Source: Podaxis mareebaensis
Lineage: Eukaryota > Basidiomycota > Agaricomycetes > Agaricales > Agaricaceae
NCBI GenBank assembly: GCA_018524725.1
Contig: JAEUWP010000234.1
Span: 1 to 57,134 of the forward strand
Direction: 5' to 3'
Length of the DNA: 57,134 nucleotides
Shown here: positions 22,601 through 33,960 of the stretch, one piece after another
Position numbering within the stretch: the stretch's first letter is position 1
Layout: each line of letters begins with the position of its first letter
Notes under the pieces: generated by a model
Database searches by the model: none
What the model was told of the DNA's origin: nothing
The model's input: only the letters and a program-made list of their open reading frames with translations
Made by a program: the position numbers and the translations under genes

Positions 22601-22688
22601 GAGGTTGGAGGCGAGATTGGGCTTGCTCATTGAGGATATAGAGGATATAGAGGAGAGATTAGCAAAAGTGAAACTGGTGCTCAGGTGA
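19635..22688 (+). CDS. AGC/DMPK-type serine/threonine protein kinase
   Basis: Complete kinase with a long C-terminal tail. [19 protein letters not shown] starts exon 1, and introns follow at GKT, YGV, RTRD, AHR, MNHE, IRK and NLHE. Motifs: G-loop [10 protein letters not shown], Lys in [10 protein letters not shown], catalytic HRDIKPQNF (formed across the intron after 20339), [11 protein letters not shown]-type [10 protein letters not shown], and [20 protein letters not shown]. The splice before [11 protein letters not shown] works with a GTCGGT donor. The tail from 21105 is Ser/Pro-rich and disordered, carries an 18-base repeat (GERKES units) and ends in a short coiled coil ([23 protein letters not shown]). 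The DMPK/ROCK-like class suggests a role in cytoskeleton or cell polarity, by family only. The gene is highly conserved in Agaricomycetes to my knowledge. Confidence 0.88.
22317..22406 (+). repeat. 18-base coding tandem repeat in kinase tail
   Basis: Five units of 18 bases (consensus TCTGGAGAGAGGAAGGAA) encode the hexapeptide S/P-G-E-R-K-E/V. The last two units are identical, which points to recent slippage or unequal exchange. The unit adds charge to the disordered kinase tail. Confidence 0.9.
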
Positions 22689-22900
22689 TATACTGCATCA
22701 CTCCATCCAACCCACCGGAGATGCCCCCATGCGGACATAGAAAGCCGCCAACAACGCTTTATCTTATTTATCAGCAACATCACACGGCCACGGACCTCAT
22801 CAGTCACGAGTTGGCTGGAACCAATGTGAAGATGCTGTATCAAAAGTAGACCTTGTTCTCCTTCTACCCCTACCCCTACTACGTCACGCCCTTTTACTAA

Positions 22901-24277
22901 ATGTCCAACGAATATACACACCCAATCAGTCGCCTTCCTCCCGAAAACCTCGCAGACATCTTCTATCTGGTGGCTGCTGACGGCGTGCAACTTGTCCATC
23001 GGAGTCCCTACCCCTGGAGGCTTGCCCTCGTGTGCAAATTGTGGAGGGATATTGTCCTCTCAACCCCACAGTTATGGTCAAATGTGACAGTCCAGTTGGA
23101 TCCTATCCGAGCGTCGAGAATAGGCATTCGAGGAGACGCCTTGATTGCAGCATGGAAGTTTTGCCTCGCGAGATCAGGAGATTGTCCCCTCACCCTTAAT
23201 ATTGATGCCTGCTCAAAGGAAACAATGGCGTTTGTTCCAACACTTTTGGAGCCCTTGATGGCGCACCTTGGGCAATGGGAAACGATGACGTTTGGCTTTC
23301 CGATCGATATACTCCTACCGTTCATATCCGACTCGAATCTTCGTTATCCCCGACTTCGTCGCTTGACCGCTCGCGGCAGAGAGCCCACTCTAGAGAATGA
23401 ACACCCACCCCAGACCCCTCTCTTTCACAACGCACCATTACTTACACAGCTCTTCCTTTACGAGTTTCCGTATCCTCTAGCGGGGCTACGGTTTCCTTGG
23501 TCCCAGGTTACCGACTTGACGACATTCATGAATGGAGGAGATACTCACGAATTGCTCAATGTCTTGCGGAGTACACCAAACATTTCACGTCTCATGTTTG
23601 GCAAATACTTCGACATACCCTCATCCAACACCTCAGAAATGCAGTCAAACTCGATCCTGAACCTTCCGCATTTACAAAAACTTTCTTGGATGACGTATAT
23701 GTTCAACAACACCCTCTTCTTCGACTCGATCGACGCTCCCCGACTATGCGACATAGAGTTTCAGTGCGAAGATGAAAAGTGGGATCCTGATGCTATCCAA
23801 CGCTTTTTGCGCAGGTCGAAATGCACCATTACGGCACTCAAACTAAATATGACGAGTTCATATCTTGCATCCTCATTCCTCAGTATCCTCCCTGATATTG
23901 AAATTCTCACAATGTACTCCGTCACTGTCGACGAAGAGCTCATACGCACGCTCACCTACGACGAATCCATGCCATCGTGGGTTGGCACAAGTATAAAGAG
24001 GATCGTGATGGTCGACTTGCCATTCAGGGAAGAATTATGCGAGGCCTTCATTGCTATGGTGCAATCGCGCCTCCGGATTCCTCAGAATATAGGTTTAAAT
24101 GGGCAGAAGCGGGGACGCAAGCTGGACTCGTTGTGTCTCGTGGCTTCTGTGTATCCTGGAAGTGATGCGTCACAGCTCGGATCGGTTCGAGCGTACAATT
24201 TGCTTCAAGATCGGCTGTCGCCTGAGGAGATGGTTCTGGTGACGTTCAAGGAGCGGAGTATGGGAGAGCCATTTTGA
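22901..24277 (+). CDS. F-box/LRR-type protein
   Basis: Intact single-exon gene of 458 residues. The F-box is at about residues 7-55: PISRLPPENLADIFYLVA, then YPWRLALVCKLWRDIVLSTPQLW. Degenerate leucine-rich text follows (LRYPRLRRLTARG, HNAPLLTQLFLYEFPYPL, ILNLPHLQKLSWMTY, LPDIEILTMYSVTVDEELI), as in the large basidiomycete F-box expansions. It is expected to act as an SCF ubiquitin-ligase substrate receptor; the substrate is unknown. It follows the AGC kinase on the same strand by about 210 bases. It has the same architecture as the broken minus-strand F-box gene at 11.7-13.1 kb, with clearly divergent sequence. Confidence 0.85.
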   Translation: MSNEYTHPISRLPPENLADIFYLVAADGVQLVHRSPYPWRLALVCKLWRDIVLSTPQLWSNVTVQLDPIRASRIGIRGDALIAAWKFCLARSGDCPLTLNIDACSKETMAFVPTLLEPLMAHLGQWETMTFGFPIDILLPFISDSNLRYPRLRRLTARGREPTLENEHPPQTPLFHNAPLLTQLFLYEFPYPLAGLRFPWSQVTDLTTFMNGGDTHELLNVLRSTPNISRLMFGKYFDIPSSNTSEMQSNSILNLPHLQKLSWMTYMFNNTLFFDSIDAPRLCDIEFQCEDEKWDPDAIQRFLRRSKCTITALKLNMTSSYLASSFLSILPDIEILTMYSVTVDEELIRTLTYDESMPSWVGTSIKRIVMVDLPFREELCEAFIAMVQSRLRIPQNIGLNGQKRGRKLDSLCLVASVYPGSDASQLGSVRAYNLLQDRLSPEEMVLVTFKERSMGEPF

Positions 24278-25164
24278 AAGTGCGAAGCGCTATGTTATAT
24301 TGCGGTTCGTCAAAGAGAAAGGTAGTTCTTGCCCTACGCGGCACAACGACTTAAGACAGTATAAAAGTTCTGACATAGTGGAGGACTTCTCAAATATATA
24401 TATGGATTACATTTTTAAAGGTGTTTCGGGCTGTTGGGTAGCCGAGTCGATATGCTTCAACACAGTCCACTTCGTTTACTTTTAACGCCCTTTCCGGTGT
24501 CCTACGCCTTCAAAAACGAGACGACGAAATCATTCTTGAATAATTTCTCCGCTTGCAGTGAGAAAAGACTTTGGCTAAATTATGAAGGTTATGCAACAGA
24601 TCATGGCGGGACTCCGTAAATGCCCTGTCGCATGACAGGCCGTTCAAGACTTCCTCGGGAATTCAAACAGGTCCGGACACAAACCCCGGACAATATTTGC
24701 CGGTTCGAGATGCAAAATAACTATGACGCCATCCCTCGACTAAACCAGTCATCTCAATTGTCAGGAAGTCGCTTGGGAGGTCAAACAAACTATTGATTAA
24801 GAGTGTGAGAGAGAGGTTGAAGTTGTCGGTAGGGATTAGCTACTTCAGAACTATGGACGATATTTGTCAAAAAACCGTCTACAGCAGGAAATAAGTTGTA
24901 TCCGGTGGGAGACGGATATTAAATACTCTGAAGCTGTAGGCTATACGATGAGGACTGCTACCAAGGCTTAAGGCGTGGGCTTATATTATGAGGGGCAGAC
25001 AAACGACGGGGAAAGAAAATGGAAATAGAAATAAATCAACAAATCGGCTGCCTGCAGGCCACAGGCTTCGGCAAGGTCACATCGGACTTGTGCAGCAGCA
25101 TCAACACAACGTCGACGCTTCAAAGCCCCAAGAGGCACAATAATATTGATGAAGGCGGTATATC
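24278..25164. other. Intergenic, converging 3' ends
   Basis: Between the plus-strand F-box gene and minus-strand DUF6534 copy 2. Only short frames without domains are visible; it probably holds both 3' ends. Confidence 0.45.
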
Positions 25165-27175
25165 TCACACTTGGCTTTGTTGGTTAGGCCTCAATGCGGA
25201 ATATCGAGCACCAGCATCTCCATGTTCCACCTCGCCACCAGCCATGCTTTTGCAAGAGTGCAATGCAGTCATGTTACTGTCGGTTCCTTGTGACCCAAAG
25301 ACTGTCATCGGTACCAAGGGGCTCTCAGGTTGCTGAATCTCTTCCTGACATCGCTTCCGATCGTTAATTCTGTGACGGAGTAATCAGTTTCACTTCTCAA
25401 GCTGCAGCGCGGATGTATAACATACACAGCTAGCATAGCGATCACATAGACTAAAGACAAATGCATCAGAATGAGGCAAACATGATGAGCACAACTCTAC
25501 CTGGTCCGCGCGACATGTAGATGCCGGCGGGCACATAGGAACCAGGGAACCAGAATACCTGGAGGGTGGTCAGGAAATATGGGGCGAAGGGAGAGCCGTC
25601 AATCATACTGCTAGCACCGAAAGAAGCGTCGATATCCTACACGCAATTAAATGGAGCCTTGCTTGAATGGTATGGTGACAATTCATCAACTTACCACATG
25701 ATTAGTCCCGTGCCGACAGACCAAGCTATTAACTTGCGGATAACTCATATAGTCCCTCCACTAGGCAGTTCCTCTTATTACTATGATTGAAATGCAGAAT
25801 CGAAAAGGACACATACCGCTCACGAACCCCCCTGCTCCGGTGGTATAGCAGCCATATCATCGTCCCAGCAATAATCCCATCTGAGAAGATTTTCAACCCG
25901 TATGAAAGGATTAGCCAGATCTGCTCTTTTCACGTCATTATAGACGGATGCGGAGGAATGAACACCAACACACATAATTGGCGAATATCTCAGGAAAACA
26001 TGGGAACGCAGCCCTATAACCATGATTATGAGCGGACTCATCCTTGAGGGAGATGATAGTACTAACATGCCGCGGAGGAACACTGGAACAAATAAACATT
26101 GATGAAAACATTGACGTATGCGAGACAATGCAATCCGGACTTACTCAAATCGAAAACTGGATAGTTCGGACAGTCTGAGGAGAGCATATGCGACGGACAC
26201 AGCCAATAACTTACCGACTGAGCCAATATATGGAACAAACTACCAAAAATCAGTATTTATGGAACCTACATCTATGCGCGTACACACTGCAAGAATCGCA
26301 GAACGTTTCTTCTCTGCAACTGGGGGAGTTGTACATCAGCTCCCGGAGAATGAGAGAGCAATGGAGACTTGTACATCGCAATATGCGCGTAATGAAAAAT
26401 TTATACGGAGTTTCATGTCAGCAAGCCAGGTAATGACACACTAAGCAACGCACAATTCAACGAGACAACAACATAGCTCCTAAAGTTAAGCAACAACCAG
26501 GTTCATGCAGTAAAAGTTATATTGAAGAATCACCCACTGTTTAGATAAGTAATACCTGAGATGGATTTCAGTGTCAGAGCATCTGAAGAAAGAATTCAAC
26601 GTACGTTCAACGTCCTTCAGGAGAGCAAATGAACAAGCAGAAGCAGGTGCTGCTGGCCGGGATAAGGGACTTACCAATCAGCGCACTTGGGGTTCGAGCC
26701 TATTCCCGGCAGGACCACCCTGTGACACACATCCCCAACTGCAAAGAGGAAGCTGCCGGTATCAGCCTGGCAGATTTGGACTCAATGAAACAGGATTGTG
26801 CCAAGTGAAACCTCAAGACCGACAACCCACACAAGACCAACCTATATATGGGACATTCATCGCTAGACAGCAACAGTGCAGGAAGGACATACAAAAACCT
26901 TCAATAATAAAGTATCTTGGGAATAGGTCCGAAAGTACCAAGCTATTTGGTTACACGACAGTCCAAATAGCCCACCCAAACCGGACCACAGGATGGAAGG
27001 CCGACAACGGACACCATTAGGGCGAAGAAGGATTTGACAAGATTAACTAAACTCACACGTATGCAAAACTTCCCCCGACGCCCAACACCCCCTCCATCAA
27101 ATGGCGCGGATGCTGAATATCATACTGCGGGCCCGAATTTGAAGACGCGGCCGAAGAGGACGAAGATGTGGACAT
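25165..27175 (-). CDS. DUF6534-type multi-spanning membrane protein, copy 2
   Basis: Same family and exon plan as copy 1, on the opposite strand. The ATG at 27175 gives a Ser-rich start, then HLMEGVLGVGGSFAYV before a GTGAGT donor. Exon 2 has NQIAWYFRTYSQDTLLLK near 26940-26900. An exon near 26750 reads GSFLFAVGDVCHRVVLPGIG, and the DUF6534 core is FSDGIIAGTMIWLLY at 25900-25860. The tail RINDRKRCQEEIQQPES leads to a stop at 25165-25167. Exons I could read are free of stops, so it looks intact, though it is more diverged than copies 1 and 3. Role unknown; predicted membrane location. Confidence 0.7.
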
Positions 27176-28087
27176 CCTTGTAGGTCGCAACTAGCGGCTC
27201 TAAGGATGCTTTAGCGACGATAGAGCAGTTGAAGACAACGATGTTCGAGGGCCATAGAAATGCTGGAGAGGCCACTTTTAAGCACGCCTACTTATCGTCC
27301 TAGTGCTTGCAAATATTGCAACCCTGCCTTGCATTATCACAATCCTGATCGAATGAAACTATACCCGAAGCCGTCAGCCGTACGCACGATACTGTCGGTG
27401 GTAGCGGGTATCGTCATCAAGTTGGCAATTACCGGTTATAAAAAAGCTTAGAATTAAATATCTAAACCCCGAGAGCGATCAGAGCGTCTTTCACGACTTC
27501 CATGATTTATTAATCCTTATTAGGAGCTGGCTGTCATTGCCCGTGCCTTCACCAGGTTGAACTGATCGGACCAAGGTGAACATTAGGACATGGACCTCGC
27601 CCAGATTATAGGAATCTCATGGTAATAGATCCCGTTCAAGCTCGTCAGACTTTTCGTAGGTAATGGATATAGGAGCAAGGGGTATTGGTGAAGATTGAAT
27701 CTTCGAATCTCGTGGAGTGGAATTCATGGCAATACTGATACAGACTCTGGAAACTCAAGATAAGCTTCAGGGAGGATTTGCACTCACGAGAAATTTGTGC
27801 ACTACCCAGCATTCAGAGGGACATCCTTAAAAGGTTCCCTGAAGTCTGGGGGCACCGCCCCTACTTGGCTCAAATTTACTTGAACCAATACATTCATAAC
27901 TATTTCATCGCGGCGGCCAGTTGGAAGTGAATATTCAGTTGGATTATCACGTCAAGAATCCCAACCATCTCCAATGATCACGTAGCGCTGCCTACACCAG
28001 CGTTCCCGAAATGAATATCGCTGACCCTAGTGGTGGAAGTCGATGTTGGCGAACCTAGAGAGACCGCACGTTTTTGAACATGGGAGT

Positions 28088-28579
28088 TCAAGATAATGCA
28101 CTTGTTGCTCTCCGACTGGTGAGTTTTTGAGCTTTGACAGGGGCAAGGGAAGATAAGGACCGAAGGAGACTAAATCCAGACCCGGTGGGACCAAAGTAGC
28201 CATGTATGGTTCCCCGGCGAACCAGAGGCACGCGCATGGCGACACCGATTCCACTCCGGGACGCAAACTCCCTACCATAGTCAATGTGCACAGTCCCATA
28301 CAATCGCCACTCATGCAACATAAAACCCTCTCCAACGATGCCAAAGAGCACATAACCTCTCTATTGAAAGCAGTTGGACGTAAAACGCGTAAACTTTGAA
28401 TCTTAACCATCTTCAGTGACCCTCGCTTGTTGTTCCGCATGGCAGAGTTCTTGGAATAGCTGTGGCTCGTATCCTTCCTTTCGTTCGAATGATCTCCAAT
28501 AAGTGATACCTCCTGCCCCTCTTCCTGCTCCTCCCGGAGGCAGGAGCGAGTAACACGATAGGCAAGGCGAGCAATACAT
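28088..28579 (-). CDS. Possible small two-exon gene, unknown product
   Basis: I do not recognise this protein. The first exon (ATG at 28579) reads GGITYWRSFERKEGYEPQ and QELCHAEQQARVTED. With a GTTAAG donor near 28408 and an acceptor ending in GAGAG, the frame continues as GYVLFGIVGEGFMLHEWRLY, then YGREFASRSGIGVAMRVPL, to a stop at 28088: about 145 residues. A strong CT-rich tract just upstream on the same strand looks like a fungal promoter and is the best support. The acceptor choice is weak and the gene may extend further or be spurious. It lies between DUF6534 copies 2 and 3. Confidence 0.3.
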
Positions 28580-28597
28580 GGATTGGGGACACTATGA

Positions 28598-28720
28598 ATA
28601 GAGATGAGAATGGAATGAGAGAGGAAGATAAAAAGAGAAAATAAAGAATTGTGAGTGGGAGAACTGGAAGGAGAGAGGGAACAAAGAAGAAAGGGCGAAG
28701 ATGGGAATGAAGGCTGAAGG
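28598..28720 (-). promoter_or_regulatory. Long CT-rich tract, likely promoter
   Basis: For about 120 bases the plus strand is strongly purine-rich (AGAGAGGAAG-type text), so the minus strand is pyrimidine-rich. Pyrimidine tracts of this kind mark many fungal core promoters. It sits directly upstream of the possible minus-strand gene starting at 28579. Confidence 0.4.
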
Positions 28721-28721
28721 C

Positions 28722-30643
28722 ACGTATGGGTTAGGGAAAGGTAAGAACCGTAGCTAAGGTGTTATCAGTACGACCTGCCTAGCGTTGACAGAACACCACT
28801 GCTTGGAATATAGATGTGGTGAGAACCACAACTATATTTAGAGATCGCCCGGGGTGTTCGAATACTAGAACAGTGAGTAATCAAGTGACGATCATCGAGA
28901 GAAAAATTCCGCCATGGACAATCCCAATACCTTCGGGATGTTTATCCATGACTCCGTCCTTGGCCCACCCCGCAACCAATGGCCTATCCTCCATCGCCCG
29001 CGCTCGTCCACCCGGGCCATTTTGAGTAAGGAGGTCAGGAAAAGTGGTTCACTCTTCTGCATCGTTGTCTACCCCAATGGCCGGAGTATTGATATCACTT
29101 GCCATTTTGAGATCCTGGAAACCAGGGAAAAAAGTCTCTCTCTTTTACACTCCAAGTTGTCTTCCATAGTCGAGATCTACAGCTGAGACGAGATCACAGA
29201 GCATAGTCTAGAGCGACCCTCGCATTATCTGGGGAGTAGGGGAACGTGAGGCAGGATATTTAAAGACATAGAGGTACGGGAAAGTCAGGCGTTTGACTAA
29301 GTTGAAGGCTTCGGTTTTGGTATGAATGTGTAATGTGCAGAGGGTGTTTTGGATAATTGGCGGATAGAAGCTGGTGTATTGAGAGGTGCATGAATGTGGC
29401 ATGGAAGCGGCTGTCGAAGATCCAAACGATGTCTCGCTCCGCCGTAGTATAGGTTTTTATGGTTAAATGATACCCCTTAGTCCGTGTTTCTTGCACCAAA
29501 GATGTGAGGCATCTTCATCCATTAGAATCGGGTCATGCCACCAATGTTAATTTTTGGTGAGAGGGCAATTTGGAGGGGTTGCGGTGCAGTCACACACCGT
29601 CAGCATCACACACAACTATATTGATGAGATCGAATTTAAAACTGAACAATATTTGAAGCGACTGACTCAAGAGACCGTATGCTGAAGCCGCGTACATCCT
29701 GGTTTTCAATGGCGGATTGTGGCCAAATGATTCGAATAAGACCTGCAAAAGGTGGAGATAACCACTCTTCCTCATGGAGCTCTCGGACCAGGTAGATCGG
29801 CAGTGGCAAGTTCCTTGACCTGCTGATGTAGAGGTCAAGAAATGAGGCGCAAATGATGCAATCCCTTCAAGGATGATGGTCACCCATAATATTAGACCTG
29901 ATATAGGGTGGTTACTGACAGTATACCACATTCAGTTGAATATCATTCTCAGATCCAAGGCTTGTATAATGGAGGTTGTACTATGTATTCGGGTTGTATG
30001 CGAGTGCGCAACGAGCGAGACAGTATAACGAATTTTATTTCTGGTAATAACGACAGACGTAGGTAGAACAGAGGAGGATGTCAAACTATGATGACTATGG
30101 GTTTATTACTACGGGAAATATTTCGGGAGAATATTCGACGAAAGTTCTATACTACGGAGCGGAGAATACAAGCTGCGAGGGTTGAAAAAAAAAAATACTA
30201 TCGGCGAATGGAGCTCTCGGGAACGGAACGAATGCTATACTGAGAAATAGTACGAAAAGAAAAATAGAAACAAACCGATCATTTTCTACCAAACACACCC
30301 ATCTGCGCGTCGTCCTCACGTAGCCATTTCAGTTCTCCCACAACTATGCTGTTCTTCTGGTTGTAATAGTGAACGGCGCTAAGTCAATGAGTCCCAAGTC
30401 ATAATCAATTCAAAACTAATAATAGACAGGTGTTCTGCTGTCCCATCCCTCCGATAATGGGACTCCTGGTCCCTTTACCCAGTCCTCGTCGAGACGCACG
30501 TCTTCTCGATACCACAAAGGGGGCAGTTCAACCAGCATCAACAATCTTTTGACATCTTTGACATATTCAAAGCCGCTCACAACACCTAAAAGTAATACAT
30601 CTCACCCAACTCGTACTATACGGAGTCTCGACAACGAACGGGA
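28722..30643. other. Intergenic stretch without a supported gene
   Basis: Frames of 60-113 codons occur on both strands (for example 28914-29186 plus and 29590-29931 minus) but none has a recognisable domain, splice support or family pattern. A homopolymer of about 10 A residues lies near 30190. Confidence 0.4.
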
Positions 30644-32665
30644 TCATTCTCGCTCCTGTGTATCCATAACATCAGACTCCGTCTCCCCATCAATCACACT
30701 TTTCCAAAAGTTTGATGCAGAGTTGTCCTGTGTGCCTTGCCGCTGCTTGCCCGTTATCCTTAATGAAATACTCTCAGGTTGCTGAATAACTTCCTGACAT
30801 CGTCTCCGATCGTTGATTCTGTGACAGGAGGGATAAGTGGAGGTATGCGGAACTGTTGGGTGGGGAACTCACACAGCTAACATAGCTACCACGTAAACTG
30901 AGAGAGAGGAGTCACGTCTTTGAGCGCAACGTTATACAATCCATACTTACTGCGTCCGCGCGTAAAGTAGGTGCCTACAGACAAATAGGTGTCCGCCCAT
31001 ACGACGTACTAGAAGAGAGGTCAGATAGAAGGCCGGGTAGCAAGGACTCGAGGATAACGTGTACCGTCAGTAAATGAAGTAGTGTCGAAATCCTAACAAG
31101 TTGACTATGAGCACCGAACGGCGATTCCATGATCCAAAAACATTACCATAAGACTAGACCTGTACTCACGGTCCAGTAAATCAAGGCTCGGATAACCCGT
31201 ATAGTTCCTCCTCTTTGTATAGATGAATTACATCAGCGGAAGGGGAACCCAATTGGATAAATACGACGTACCGCTTACGGACTCCTCTACTCCGATGGTA
31301 TAGCAACCAAGTCATGGTTCCGGCAACGACACCGTCTGAGAGGATCTTAAGGCCATACGACCAGATTAGCCAGTTCTGTCAATCTATGTCAGCACCAGGC
31401 GTAAAACTTGAATGACGGACGCACGCGGTTGGCCATCATCTCGGGGTAGCATGGGACCTGAAGCCTTTGTCCATGTGCGTAAGCACGCTTCTCTTTTAGC
31501 AGGCACCTATGAGAGAAACTGACATTCCTTGGAGGTATACTGGGTTGAGGGAGGATTTAGGAAGGAATTGAAGGTTACGGAGAATATGGGCTTACTTATG
31601 TTGAAAGCTGGATTTACGGAGGGATAAACGAGGCAAGGGGATCAGAGTCGTTCATGTGACTCACCTCCCGAAATGAAATAAGGAATGAACTAGAGGAAAT
31701 CAGGTCTAGTGCGTCTTTTCCCTGCTGTGTTGAACGTACCGCGAGGACAGCCAAACGCTTCTTCTCTGCGACTATGGACTTTTGTCAAACGTAATATGGA
31801 GCTGGGCGATGAAAGACGTACATCGCCACATGCGTAAAATAAAGAACCTGCTCCGAGGGCCATGTGAATAGTCAAATGAGAGTTAATTCTGGGGACTTAC
31901 AGCTCGACAAGACAACAACATAGCTCCTTGGTTCCAAGAAGGTTTGGGTACCCAGATCAAAGATAGGAGGTAAGTATCACTTACGGTAAGGATGAGTATT
32001 GCCTGAGATAACCTGTCAGTTGCTGACATTAGGAAAGCTGGAGTGATCGAACACGCACATTATATGTCCTTCGGTGATCCAACTGATAAGCAGAGTGTTC
32101 CGCTCTGAAGGAAAAACTCACCAATGACTACAGTATACAAAGGTATGGCTATCCACCCCAATCCCTCGCAGAATCAACAGATAATACAAATTCGCAATCG
32201 TCCAGCCGAAATTCATTACATCAACCTGAGGCATTGTGATGAACGGAATAGGGTTGTGAAAGGCAGGAGATCTTGCGACTGACAACGCATACAATGCCTA
32301 TCTGTTTGAGCATAGAGCATCAGCACCTGATAGTGTGAAGATGAAAGACAGCATACGAAAGTCTTGAAACTCAGAGGATCTCGGGGGTACGATCGAAAAT
32401 ACCACACTATCTGGCTACACGATACTCCGAATAGTCTGCCATCAACGGTTCATTGTCGAGGCAAAGAAGCCGGGGAGGAAGCGGGTGAACATTATCATCA
32501 ACGCGTCGGCACAAGGGAAGGAAGTAATGAGATTAGACAAACTTACATGTATGCGAGACTTCCCCCGATGCCCATCACCCCATGTAATACATGCACACTA
32601 TGTGGGAATTCGAGATTATAGGACGAATCTGAGGGCACGGCCAGGGCGGATGATGTCTCGGACAT
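30644..32665 (-). CDS. DUF6534-type multi-spanning membrane protein, copy 3
   Basis: Third copy, same strand as copy 2 and about 3.5 kb downstream of its start. The ATG at 32665 (MSETSSALAVPSDSSYN) leads to LHGVMGIGGSLAYM and a GTAAGT donor. Exon 2 carries MWYFRSYPRDPLSFKTF near 32405-32360. The DUF6534 core reads LSDGVVAGTMTWLLY at about 31350-31300. The tail RINDRRRCQEVIQQPES is almost the same as in copy 1 and is followed by DNSASNFWKS and a stop at 30644-30646. It is the closest relative of copy 1 by tail sequence. Function unknown. Confidence 0.72.
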
Positions 32666-33960
32666 CCTGGTCGGTTACAGCTGGTATACTCCCGACTCCC
32701 ACTGGGGAGAAGAAAAGGGAAGGAGGACGAGGTCTGGGCAAGGTCTGTGCAGAAAAGCAACGGCGTAGGAATCTATGTTGAAATGCGTGCACCGTGAGGC
32801 GAGCCTTGGGATTGCTTACCTCATAAGATGGCAAAGCCATGGAGAGGAGAGCAAGGCACGGATCTATTTCGTTCTCGACACTTCAGGGTCCAAAAAAAGT
32901 CAAGTGGAACCTGTCGCTATTGTAAACAATAACTAAGTGTGGGTGTGTGCACGCTATCTGTCACCCTTTACAGTATGTAGTTGCAAAAATGGCGTGCCTC
33001 TTGTTCCAGTCTAACGAAAGGCGCGAGCTTTGGCAATGGTAATGACAAACCCGAATCTCAGAGGACTTGGTTCTACCGTATGAGTGACGTTCTAACCCAG
33101 TCATAAGTCAGGTTAGTTCCTGCAGGTTAGTGCTAGCTTCGGAAGTCGGTGATCGCTCATCCAGACCCTGACGAACTCATCAAGCCCAAAGACGGGAGCT
33201 CGGGGCCAAAACCTCCCCGCCCCGGCTTTGTGTCCATCAAATTCCTTATGCCACCATCGTCGGTCGGTTGAGAGACATCCACTCGGCTCGTTTTATGTAG
33301 GTGTCCAACGACCTGATTTCCCGTACAAGATGCGGAACCTAGAGAATTACTCACAATGTCAGGAGGGCAAGCCTACTTTTACGGTATTGTGTTGGTAATG
33401 GAGCAGGTTTGATCAGATAAGTATGTGTCAACTACGTACTCCAGCCGCAGTTACATAGTGACTAGATTGTTAGGGTTGGGTAAAAAGTCTCACCATTGTG
33501 GCCACATTACTTACTGGAGGAGTTTAAGTTGGCATGTCGCAAACACATTGATCTCAGCTCGTTATGAGGAGTCAAAGGGGAGCAAAAGTTCCGGGATGGG
33601 TGTAATCAGGAATTACGATGCTCAAGGTACAACCATGAACTTTGACCCCAAGGAGGCTGGACGAATAGCGTAAGCCATGCAGCATTAAGTGTCAGTGACT
33701 AATGAGCATGTTGGACGTTCTGAACTAGGTGGTTGCGCGTGGAAAACGAACCTGAATGTCTCGCGCACTGTAGCTTGCTTGTTGCATGCAATGCAGCCCC
33801 GTGGACCGTGGCTCACGCGAATAAATATACTGCAAGTTCCGGTCATCCCCATCATCGGGCAAGGGCGTGCGAACATACACATGACCACGTCAATAATCCT
33901 CGGAACACTTTGCTCGCTTACTGGATCCAAACTTTTCGTATTCCTCCTCTTCCACACACC
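32666..33960. other. Intergenic, divergent promoters
   Basis: Upstream regions of DUF6534 copy 3 (-) and the dihydrolipoamide dehydrogenase gene (+). The last 60 bases before 33961 are CT-rich, as in a highly expressed fungal gene. No other gene was supported. Confidence 0.45.

Noticed and set aside
28816..29186. Plus-strand frames of 69 and 90 codons
   Set aside because: No domain, weak start context and no splice partners; they lie beyond the CT tract that points to the minus strand.
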